From Mesorhizobium sp. GbtcB19 (GTDB taxonomy: Bacteria; Pseudomonadota; Alphaproteobacteria; Rhizobiales; Rhizobiaceae), in assembly GCF_019091085.1 (NCBI RefSeq), contig NZ_JAGXJY010000015.1, positions 1 to 64,000 on the forward strand: a stretch of DNA of 64,000 nt, read 5' to 3'. Both the position numbers and the translations under genes were made by a program. Of the stretch, positions 57,149 through 64,000 are shown piece by piece (the stretch's first letter is position 1; the number at the start of each line of letters is the position of its first letter). The notes under the pieces are model-generated. The model saw only the letters and a list, made by a program, of their open reading frames with translations, was not told the DNA's origin and made no database searches.

Positions 57149-58429
57149 GTGAAATCAACCGGTCAGTCAGCGGTCTTCGGCAGGCGCAAGGAGCCCCACA
57201 CGGTCATCATCGCCCGGGGCAACGAAATTAGGCACTTCACGATCCGACCCTGGCTCGCCGCCTTCATCGGCTCGGCGCTGGCGGCGATCGCCATCGGCTA
57301 CCTGCTCGCCACCTCCTACCTCGTGCTGCGCGACGACCTGATCGGCGCCACCACGGCCAGACAGGCGCGCATGCAGCAGGCCTATGAGGACCGTATCTCC
57401 GCGCTGCGCGCCCAGGTTGACCGCATCACCAGCCGCCAGCTTCTCGACCAGCAATTGATGGAGACCAAGGTCAGCGAGCTGTTGGCCAGGCAGACCCAGC
57501 TCAGCGAGCGCCACGGGCGGCTCGGCCCGATTCTCGAGCGCGCCGAGAACGAGGTCGGCGACGCGCCTGCAACGAATGCGGCGGCACCTAAGCGTGACGA
57601 ACACGCGGAGGTCACCGGCAGCCTTTCGCAGGCGCCGACCTATTCCGTCGCATCCTTGAGCGCTGGCGATACGAGACCCTTCTCGCTCTGGTCGACAAGG
57701 TCCGATCCGCTTGACGGCGAAACGGCCGCCGACCGCGCCGACAAGCTGTTCGTCTCGATCAATGCGTCGCTGAAATCCATCGAGAACCAGCAGTTGTCGC
57801 GCATCACCACACTTGCCGACAACGCCTATAAGAATGCGGATGGCATCGTGCAGGCGCTGGAAGCAGCGGGCCTGCCGGTCGACAGCGAACTCAACAAGAG
57901 CGATGTCGGCGGCCCCCTGGTTCCGCTTGATCCCTCGCTGGTTTTCGACAGCAAGGTCAAGGAGTTGGACGAAGCGCTCGACGCACTCGACGAGGTCAAG
58001 AAAGAGGCGCGCAAGCTGCCGCTCACCAATCCCGCCCCTGGTCGCACGGTGACGAGCCCGTTCGGTGTGCGCACCGACCCCATCCTTGGCACCGCCGCCC
58101 TGCATACGGGAATGGATTTCCGTGCGCCGATCGGCATGCCGGCCAAGGTCACCGCCGCCGGTGTGGTTACCAGAGCGGGCTGGGCCGGCGGCTACGGCCG
58201 CATGGTCGAGGTCGACCATGGCAACGGCTTCGCGACACGCTACGGCCACTTGAGTGAGATCGATGTCGCCGTCGGCCAGAAGCTTGCCGCCGGCGACGTG
58301 ATCGGCAAGACCGGCAGCAGCGGCCGCTCGACGGGACCGCACCTCCACTACGAAGTGCGCCACGATGGCGAGGCGGTCGACCCGCTGCGCTTCCTGACCG
58401 TCGGCAAGAAAGTCGCGCAATATCTTTGA
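57149..58429 (+). CDS. M23-family peptidoglycan endopeptidase with coiled coil
   Basis: The 426-residue protein (GTG start) has a cytoplasmic N-terminus, a membrane anchor (about 36-60, LAAFIGSALAAIAIGYLLAT), a coiled-coil stretch (about 75-130, RMQQAYEDRISALRAQVDRI) and a C-terminal LytM domain with HTGMDFRAPIG (first metal His/Asp), YGRMVEVDHGNGF and GPHLHYEVR (HLH). The layout matches DipM/NlpD-type or EnvC-like proteins involved in cell-wall cleavage at division. All metal ligands are present, suggesting it is catalytic rather than only an activator. Confidence 0.9.
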   Translation: MKSTGQSAVFGRRKEPHTVIIARGNEIRHFTIRPWLAAFIGSALAAIAIGYLLATSYLVLRDDLIGATTARQARMQQAYEDRISALRAQVDRITSRQLLDQQLMETKVSELLARQTQLSERHGRLGPILERAENEVGDAPATNAAAPKRDEHAEVTGSLSQAPTYSVASLSAGDTRPFSLWSTRSDPLDGETAADRADKLFVSINASLKSIENQQLSRITTLADNAYKNADGIVQALEAAGLPVDSELNKSDVGGPLVPLDPSLVFDSKVKELDEALDALDEVKKEARKLPLTNPAPGRTVTSPFGVRTDPILGTAALHTGMDFRAPIGMPAKVTAAGVVTRAGWAGGYGRMVEVDHGNGFATRYGHLSEIDVAVGQKLAAGDVIGKTGSSGRSTGPHLHYEVRHDGEAVDPLRFLTVGKKVAQYL

Positions 58430-58462
58430 CCGATCGATCCAAAGCCGGCGCCCGCGAGCTCG

Positions 58463-59689
58463 CTAAGCGCCAGGATTCTCCTGCCCGGCCAGATACATCG
58501 TTGCCGCCGAAACCACAGTAAGGACACCGTTCTTCAATGCGGCCTCGTCGACGCGAAATCTCGCGTGGTGGAGCGGATAGACCGATCCGACCTCTTCGTT
58601 GCGGATGCCGAGCCGGAAATAGACCGACGGGCGTTTCTCGCTGTAATAACCGAAATCGTCGGCAATGCTCCATCCGGGCATGGTGAGCGCGTTGTCCGCG
58701 CCGATGCTGGCCCTGGCGCCGGCAAGGATCAGCGCGGTCATCTGGGCGTCGTTGACGACGCCAGGTTCGCCGCGGTGGATCTCGACTTGCACGCTCGCGC
58801 CATGGCTTGCGGCTATCCCTTCCAACACCCCGCGAAGCCGGCGCCAGGCGCGCTCGCGGGTGGCGTCGCTGCCGCTCCGGATAGTGCCTTTCAACGCCAC
58901 CTTGCCCGCCGTCACATTATAGGCATTGCCGCCGTTGATCGTGGTCACCGAGATGACCAGCGGGTCGTAGGGGTCGGTCTCGCGCGAAACGATCTTCTGC
59001 AATTCGCCCACCATGGAACAGGCCACTGTCAGCGCATCGATACCCTCGTAGGGTTTTGCGGCATGCGCCGCCGAGCCGGTGACCAGCACATCGAACGTGT
59101 CGCACGCCAAAGTGTAAGGACCGGACCCGACGGCGACCTTGCCGGACGGGGTATACGGATCGACATGAACGCAGATCGCGGCATCGACGTCGTCGAGAAG
59201 TCCCTCCTCGACCACCCGCCTGCCGCCTGACGGTTCATCTTCCTCGGCCGGCTGGAAGATGAGGCGGACGGTACCGCCGAAACTGTCGCGCGAGCGATTG
59301 AGATGCGCGGCCACCGCGAAGCCCATCGCGGCATGCGCATCATGGCCGCAGGCATGCATCACGCCTGGATTTTCCGACGTATAGTCGACGCCGGATTCTT
59401 CCTCGATCGGCAAGGCGTCGATATCGGCTCGGATAGCCACCTTACGGTTCGACGGCCTGCCGGTGCCGACGATGTCCACGGCAAGGCCATAGCCTGCGAC
59501 ATCGCGGATCTCGGCGATGCCTTCGCTGGCGAGCATTTCGCGCAAATAACGCTGCGTGCCCGCCTCGCGGTTCGAAAGCTCCGGATGGCGATGCAGATGA
59601 CGGCGGATCTCGATTATCCGATCGAGAATCCCGGCATCGATCCCGGGCGCGGTATCGCTTGCTGAAGACGGCCGGTCAGGATTTGACAT
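58463..59689 (-). CDS. M20-family amidohydrolase
   Basis: The 408-residue metallohydrolase has RRHLHRHPELSNREAGT, the metal site VMHACGHDAHAAMG, FQPAEEDEPSGG (catalytic Glu pair), and a dimerisation domain with HAAKPYEGIDA. It belongs to the IAA-amino-acid/hippurate hydrolase (amidohydrolase) branch, acting on N-acylated amino acids; substrate unknown. The ATG at 59689 lies 14 bases inside the end of the M24 gene, so the two are translationally linked and likely act on the same compound. Confidence 0.9.
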   Translation of the reverse strand: MSNPDRPSSASDTAPGIDAGILDRIIEIRRHLHRHPELSNREAGTQRYLREMLASEGIAEIRDVAGYGLAVDIVGTGRPSNRKVAIRADIDALPIEEESGVDYTSENPGVMHACGHDAHAAMGFAVAAHLNRSRDSFGGTVRLIFQPAEEDEPSGGRRVVEEGLLDDVDAAICVHVDPYTPSGKVAVGSGPYTLACDTFDVLVTGSAAHAAKPYEGIDALTVACSMVGELQKIVSRETDPYDPLVISVTTINGGNAYNVTAGKVALKGTIRSGSDATRERAWRRLRGVLEGIAASHGASVQVEIHRGEPGVVNDAQMTALILAGARASIGADNALTMPGWSIADDFGYYSEKRPSVYFRLGIRNEEVGSVYPLHHARFRVDEAALKNGVLTVVSAATMYLAGQENPGA

Positions 59690-60854
59690 GGATATCCCGC
59701 GGGAACTTCGTCAGCGTCTCGTTGCCGGTCTCGGTCACCAGAATGGTCTCGCTGATCTCGATGCCCCAGCCGTCCATCCACATGCCCAGGATGGAATGAA
59801 GGACATTGCCGGGTTGGAGCACTGTTTTGTCGCCGGGCCGCAGGCTGATCGTATGCTCGCCCCAATCGGGCGGATAGGCAACGCCGATCGAATAGCCGAT
59901 GCGCGATTCCTTCTTCAGCCCGTAACGCGCGATGACCTTGCGCCATGCCGCTTCGACCGCTTCGGCCGTGGCGCCAGGCCGCACCGTGTCGAGCACGGCA
60001 TCCATGCCTTCGATCACCGCCTTCGCGGTGTCCGCGACGCGGGTCGGCGTCTGGCCGAGCTGCATCGTCCTGGCGAGCCCGGCGGCATAGCGGCGGCAGA
60101 CGCCGGCCAGCTCAAGGGCGATCGTTTCGTCCTTCCCGAACCGCCGGTCGCTCCACATGATGTGCGGCGCCGAAGCATTTTCGCCGCCGAGGATCGTCGG
60201 CGGCAGCGCGGTGATGTCGCCGGCGAAATCCGGACTGCCGGCGATCTGCGCCGCCTGGATGGCAGCGATCGCGTCGCATTCGCGCACGCCCGGCGCAATG
60301 ACGTCGTAGGCGCGCGCGACTGCCGCTTCGGCCAGTTTCGAGGCCTTGCGCAGATAGGCGATTTCCGGCGCCGATTTCACCGCGCGGATCCAGTTCACGA
60401 GCAGATCGGCGTCGTGCCATTTCGCATTGGGCAGTCCGGCAACCAGCCGGGCATGGGCCTTCGGCGAGAAATAATAGGCTTCGAGCTCAATGCCGATCTG
60501 ACGGTTACCCCAGCCCTTGGCGACGATCCAGGCCGCGATCCAGTCCATCGGATGCCGGTCGGCGCGCTGAACGTGATCCTCCGGGAAGCCGACCACGTTT
60601 TCGGGCTTCATCCACGCCGTCAGCAAGCCGCCGGCCGCATCCATGGCGCGGCCGATCCAGACCGGCTCGGCATCCTCGATGGGAACAAGCACCACCTGGG
60701 GCGTGTAGAACGACCAGCCGTCATAGCCGGTGATATAGTGCTGATTGGCGACGTCGTTGACGATCAGGAGCTCGATGCCGCGTCTGGCCATCTCGGCGCG
60801 GATCTTTGCGAGCCGCTGCCCGTATTCTTCGCGGGCAAAAGGCAGTTCAATCAT
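59676..60854 (-). CDS. M24-family hydrolase, creatinase/ectoine hydrolase-like
   Basis: The 392-residue protein has the two-domain creatinase fold: an N-terminal domain beginning MIELPFAREEYGQRLAKIRAEM and a pita-bread domain. The metal-ligand Asp/His positions of aminopeptidase P appear replaced (IALELAGVCRRYAAGLARTM, RIGYSIGVAYPPDWGEH), as in metal-free creatinase-type enzymes and the ectoine hydrolase EutD/DoeA; the N-terminus and RHPMDW segment are also reminiscent of DoeA. A GGAG site precedes the ATG at 60854. Followed by the M20 amidohydrolase. Ectoine as substrate is an inference. Confidence 0.8.
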   Translation of the reverse strand: MIELPFAREEYGQRLAKIRAEMARRGIELLIVNDVANQHYITGYDGWSFYTPQVVLVPIEDAEPVWIGRAMDAAGGLLTAWMKPENVVGFPEDHVQRADRHPMDWIAAWIVAKGWGNRQIGIELEAYYFSPKAHARLVAGLPNAKWHDADLLVNWIRAVKSAPEIAYLRKASKLAEAAVARAYDVIAPGVRECDAIAAIQAAQIAGSPDFAGDITALPPTILGGENASAPHIMWSDRRFGKDETIALELAGVCRRYAAGLARTMQLGQTPTRVADTAKAVIEGMDAVLDTVRPGATAEAVEAAWRKVIARYGLKKESRIGYSIGVAYPPDWGEHTISLRPGDKTVLQPGNVLHSILGMWMDGWGIEISETILVTETGNETLTKFPRDIHVKS

Positions 60855-61084
60855 CTTTTCTCCTCGCCGGATCGATATGGTCGGGGACAAGCCGAAGCTC
60901 CCCTTTGTCGTCCACCTTTGCGGCGGTTTCGACCGACCGGCAATCGGCCAGAGCCATGCATAGGCAGGGCCTAATACCGGCCTCCTTGGGCAGCATCGTC
61001 AACTTGCCCGCCCCGTTTCGAGAGATCGGCGACTTTGTCCACCGATCATGGAAGCCGTTGACTCAAGTTAAGTTGTAGGATGAT

Positions 61085-62551
61085 ATGTATCACCCGATAT
61101 CCAGACACGATCTTATGACCATCCATCGCCTCTCACCGGAAACCCTCAGCGCAATGGAAGGCGCCGTCGGACGAAACGGCATTGCCGTCGAAGCGGCCGG
61201 CATGGCGAAATATCTGGGCGACTGGGCCGGTGATTATCGTGGCAACGCGCTTGCCGTGCTGCGGCCCGGCTCGGTCGGCGAGGTCCAGGCCCTGATGCGC
61301 CTGTGCAGTGGGCTCGGGCTCGGCGTCATCCCGCAGGGCGGCAACACCGGACTGGTCTCAGGCGCGATCGACAGCGCTGGCGCCGGTTTGGTCGTCCTTA
61401 GCCTTGAGCGACTGAACAGCATCCGGCAAATCGACACCGAGAACTTCACATTGCGCGCCGATGCCGGCTGCGTGCTGCAAACGATCAAGGACGCATGCGA
61501 GGCGCAGGATTGCCTGTTCCCGCTGGCGCTCGGCGCGCAAGGCAGCTGCCAGATCGGCGGCAACGCAGCGAGCAATGCCGGCGGCGTCAACGTGCTGCGC
61601 TATGGCATGGCGCGCGACCTGATCCTCGGGCTGGAGGTCGTGCTTGCGGATGGCGAACTGTGGAACGGCTTCTCCGGCCTGCGCAAGAACAACAGCGGCT
61701 ACGACTTGAAGCAGCTCTTCATCGGCTCGGAAGGCACGCTGGGTATCGTCACCGGTGTCGAGGTGAAGCTGTTTCCAAAGCCGGCTCAGATAGAGACAGC
61801 CTATCTCGGCCTCGCTTCTTTCGAAGCTGCCATCCAGTTGTTCAACCGCGCGCGTCGGGCCTGCTCCGATTTGATCTCGGCCTTCGAGATCATCGGCGCC
61901 GAATGCATCGAGCTTGCCCGGCTGATCGATCCCGGCATGGCGGCGCCGGTCTCGGCTCCCGTGCAAGTGCTTGTCGAATTGTCCTCCGGACCGGGCATCG
62001 ATCTCGACGGCCTGTTGGCCGGCTTCCTCGCCGATGCCATGGAGAAAGGCCTGGTGACCGACGCGGTTCTCGCTGCAAGCAGCGTGCAGGCAAGGAGTTT
62101 CTGGGCGATCCGCGAAGGCCTGGTCGAAGGCCAGGCCAGGCGCGGCTACCATGTGCGCACCGACCTGTCGGTGAGGATTTCCGACATCCCGGCTCTGATC
62201 GAGCAAGCCCGCCGCTTCGTCGCGAATGAGCATCCCGGCTGGATTCCGCTGGCCTACGGCCACGCCGGCGACGGCAACATTCATTTCAACGTGCTGCCGC
62301 CGTCACATCTGGCCGATGCCGAGGCCCGCACTCGCGGCGCTGCGATCACTGCCGGGCTCTACGACACAGCCGTCGGCCTCGGCGGCTCGATCAGCGCCGA
62401 GCACGGTATCGGACGCAGCCGCGCCCACGAATTCTGGGCCGGGCTCTCGCCGGCGCATCGCCGCATGGTCGCGGCGCTGAAGAACGCCCTCGACCCCAAC
62501 GACTTGATGAATCCCGGCTGCCTGTTGCCCGCGACGGAGACCTTTCCATGA
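61085..62551 (+). CDS. FAD-binding oxidoreductase, D-2-hydroxyacid dehydrogenase type
   Basis: This 488-residue flavoprotein belongs to the GlcD/D-lactate/D-2-hydroxyglutarate dehydrogenase family. The FAD-binding domain is visible (GVIPQGGNTGLVSGA, ALGAQGSCQIGGNAASNAGGVNVLRYG, GSEGTLGIVTGVEVKL), as is the C-terminal substrate domain with YGHAGDGNIHFNVL and GGSISAEHGIGRSR, which carry metal-binding His. AGGA lies before the ATG at 61085; a later ATG (61115) is possible. It overlaps the FadR gene by four bases. Confidence 0.88.
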   Translation: MYHPISRHDLMTIHRLSPETLSAMEGAVGRNGIAVEAAGMAKYLGDWAGDYRGNALAVLRPGSVGEVQALMRLCSGLGLGVIPQGGNTGLVSGAIDSAGAGLVVLSLERLNSIRQIDTENFTLRADAGCVLQTIKDACEAQDCLFPLALGAQGSCQIGGNAASNAGGVNVLRYGMARDLILGLEVVLADGELWNGFSGLRKNNSGYDLKQLFIGSEGTLGIVTGVEVKLFPKPAQIETAYLGLASFEAAIQLFNRARRACSDLISAFEIIGAECIELARLIDPGMAAPVSAPVQVLVELSSGPGIDLDGLLAGFLADAMEKGLVTDAVLAASSVQARSFWAIREGLVEGQARRGYHVRTDLSVRISDIPALIEQARRFVANEHPGWIPLAYGHAGDGNIHFNVLPPSHLADAEARTRGAAITAGLYDTAVGLGGSISAEHGIGRSRAHEFWAGLSPAHRRMVAALKNALDPNDLMNPGCLLPATETFP

Positions 62552-63282
62552 AGCAAAGACTGGCCGCCATCGGCACCGTAGAGACCCTGCCGCATCGGGT
62601 CGCCGCCTTCCTCAGCCGCGAGATCGAATCCGGCGAACTGAATACCGGCGCGCGCCTGCCGACAGAGCAGGAGCTTTCCGAAAAATTCGGCGTCAGCCGC
62701 AACGTGGTGCGCGAGGCGATCGCCCAGTTGAGGGCCGACGGCATGATCGAGGCACGGCAAGGCATCGGCGCCTTCGTGCTGGCGCCCGAGCAGCGGGCGG
62801 CGATCCGCATCGACCGCGAGGCGCTCAAGGACACACACAACATGGAGCGGCTGTTCGAGCTGCGCTGCATCCTCGAGGCCGAATCGGCGGCGCTCGCCGC
62901 AACGCGGCGTGGGAAAGAACATCTCGATTCGATCAAGGCGGCGCTCGACCGCATGGGCGGAGAGGAGCGCTGGGAAGAAGGCAGTATCGACGCCGACCTG
63001 CTCTTCCACCGTGAAATCGCGCGCGCCACCGGCAACAGCTACATCCACACCTTCATTTCCTTCGTCTGCGAGCAGATCCGCCAGTCGATCCACTACGCCC
63101 GCCTGACCAACCCGCTGCACGACCTCGTCGAAATCAATGTCGGCGAGCATGTGCGCATCTATGACGCGCTGGTGGCGGGCGATCCGGAAGCTGCGGAAGC
63201 GGCGATGCGGGCACATATCATCGGCGCCGCCAACCGCGTCGGCGTCAAGCTGCCACTTTCGAAAACCGGCGGAGCGAAATAG
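62548..63282 (+). CDS. FadR/GntR-family transcriptional regulator
   Basis: The 244-residue regulator has an N-terminal GntR winged helix (LPHRVAAFLSREIESG, ARLPTEQELSEKFGVSRNVVREAIAQL, GMIEARQGIGAFV) and a C-terminal all-helical FCD domain with the metal ligands Asp/His in DLLFHREIARATGN and HVRIYDAL. It probably binds a carboxylate or dicarboxylate ligand and controls the surrounding catabolic unit. Translationally coupled to the flavoprotein gene (ATGA); the VOC gene follows after two bases. Confidence 0.92.
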   Translation: MKQRLAAIGTVETLPHRVAAFLSREIESGELNTGARLPTEQELSEKFGVSRNVVREAIAQLRADGMIEARQGIGAFVLAPEQRAAIRIDREALKDTHNMERLFELRCILEAESAALAATRRGKEHLDSIKAALDRMGGEERWEEGSIDADLLFHREIARATGNSYIHTFISFVCEQIRQSIHYARLTNPLHDLVEINVGEHVRIYDALVAGDPEAAEAAMRAHIIGAANRVGVKLPLSKTGGAK

Positions 63283-63284
63283 CC

Positions 63285-63719
63285 ATGCCGGCAAGCATCA
63301 CCCGCATCTCCGACGTCTGCCTGCTGGTCGAAAGCATCGAGAGGACCGTCGACTTCTACGTTGAAAAGCTCGGCTTCCGCCTGCGCCGCCGCGCCGAAGG
63401 CTTTGCCGATTTCCATGGCCAGGGCGTGACGCTTGCCGCCTGGGAGCTCGACCACATCAACCGCCATACCGGCGTCTCCAACCTGAAGTCGCCGCGCCAT
63501 GCGCACAAGGTCTGCGTCGCCGTGCAACTCGACACGCCGGCCGACATCGACCGGCTGTATGGCGAACTGAGCGCCAGGGGCGTTCCCTTCTACGGCCCGC
63601 CGCAAGACTGTGTCTGGAACGCGCGCTGCGCCTATTTCACCGACCCGGACGACACACTTTGGGAGCTTTACGCCTGGCTCGACGGCGGCCCTGGCGACTA
63701 TCACGACGAACAGCCGTAG
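63285..63719 (+). CDS. VOC-family (glyoxalase/bleomycin-resistance fold) protein
   Basis: The 144-residue single VOC-fold protein has ITRISDVCLLVESIERTVDFY at the start, a central HKVCVAVQL strand and CAYFTDPDDTLWELYAW with the terminal Glu metal ligand. Whether it is an isomerase, dioxygenase or hydrolase cannot be told from sequence. Packing after the FadR gene (two bases) and before an ABC-transporter gene suggests a role in metabolising an imported compound. Confidence 0.85.
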   Translation: MPASITRISDVCLLVESIERTVDFYVEKLGFRLRRRAEGFADFHGQGVTLAAWELDHINRHTGVSNLKSPRHAHKVCVAVQLDTPADIDRLYGELSARGVPFYGPPQDCVWNARCAYFTDPDDTLWELYAWLDGGPGDYHDEQP

Positions 63720-63786
63720 ACGACGCCGCACTGGCAAGGAGCGGCGCCTGAAGAAGAGACGAGAAAGTCTGCAACAGGAGCGAAAA

Positions 63787-64000
63787 ATGAGTGGGAACAG
63801 GGACTTCGCATTGAATCGTCGCGCTTTCGTGAAAGGCGGCATGGCAGCCGTGGCCGCTGTGTCTGCCGGCATGCAGCTGGTGCTGACGCCCGGCGCGAAA
63901 GCTGCCGGCAAGGTCGTCATCCAATATGACTGGCTGATGTCCAACGGCCAGATCGGCGACATCGCCGCCGTCGCCAATGGCTACTTCAAGGATGCCGGGC
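63787..64000 (+). CDS. ABC-transporter substrate-binding protein, NMT1/SsuA-like (partial, 3' end beyond window)
   Basis: The first 71 residues are visible. A Tat-type signal (LNRRAFVKGGMAAVAAVSAGM) precedes a mature start VVIQYDWLMSNGQIGDIAAVANGYFKDAG, the opening strand and helix of NMT1/THI5/SsuA-like periplasmic binding proteins for small nitrogen- or sulfur-containing organics. CAGGAG precedes the ATG. Truncated by the window edge, so ligand and partners are unknown. It probably continues the catabolic unit from 61085. Confidence 0.8.
   Translation, partial: MSGNRDFALNRRAFVKGGMAAVAAVSAGMQLVLTPGAKAAGKVVIQYDWLMSNGQIGDIAAVANGYFKDAG

Overview
The window is a 64-kb, GC-rich, gene-dense chromosomal segment from an alphaproteobacterium, most probably a rhizobial member of the Hyphomicrobiales close to Mesorhizobium. 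This assignment is inferred from four things: the split PurS/PurQ/PurL system, a nifS-sufBCDS-sufT-sufA cluster headed by an Irr-type iron-control element, a TTG-N11-CAA operator upstream of recA (the rhizobial LexA site), and many dispersed palindromic intergenic repeats. No rRNA, tRNA or CRISPR array was seen.

Layout. 1-3.2 kb: end of an unknown gene, a catechol-dioxygenase-like VOC protein, an RBBP9-like hydrolase, an HpcH/HpaI aldolase and the F1-ATPase inhibitor zeta subunit. 3.4-7.2 kb: purC, then purS, a small coiled-coil gene, kptA (tRNA 2'-phosphotransferase) and purQ, followed by a lipoprotein and a Pr6Pr membrane protein. 7.3-12.8 kb: a DUF1127 gene divergent from a MocR regulator, then purL, a membrane protein, bolA and grxD. 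12.9-24.3 kb: an MFS exporter, an IMPase-like gene and ttcA, rpsD, an RNB nuclease, murI, trmJ, icd and a GST. 24.5-28.8 kb: alaS and recA. 28.9-30.8 kb: a complete IS1595-family insertion sequence with 8-bp target duplications and two or three passenger genes. 30.9-34 kb: psuK-psuG, a TfoX-like protein and a GFA-family protein. 34-41.4 kb: the SUF iron-sulfur assembly cluster. 41.5-46.3 kb: a hydrolase, a PAP2 phosphatase, an ArnT-like glycosyltransferase and tyrS. 46.5-53 kb: a minus-strand periplasmic copper/thiol cluster containing a multicopper oxidase, DUF411, TlpA, SCO and DsbA-like proteins with five small proteins of unknown function, most of them Cys-rich. 53-58.4 kb: a large AsmA-like protein, a peroxiredoxin and an M23 peptidase. 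58.4-64 kb: an M24/M20 hydrolase pair and a plus-strand FAD oxidase-FadR-VOC-ABC substrate-binding-protein unit cut by the window edge.

Functional links. purC, purS, purQ and purL supply de novo purine synthesis. The suf genes, grxD and bolA together cover Fe-S assembly and trafficking. kptA, ttcA, trmJ, alaS, tyrS and psuKG concern RNA modification, repair, charging or turnover. The multicopper-oxidase block looks like one co-transcribed envelope system for copper oxidation and thiol/metal delivery.

Most worth a second look: the passenger-carrying IS1595 element, whose terminal inverted repeats each appear to contain a promoter -35; the copper/thiol block with its uncharacterised Cys-rich proteins; kptA embedded in the pur operon; and repeat elements that sit directly on stop codons.
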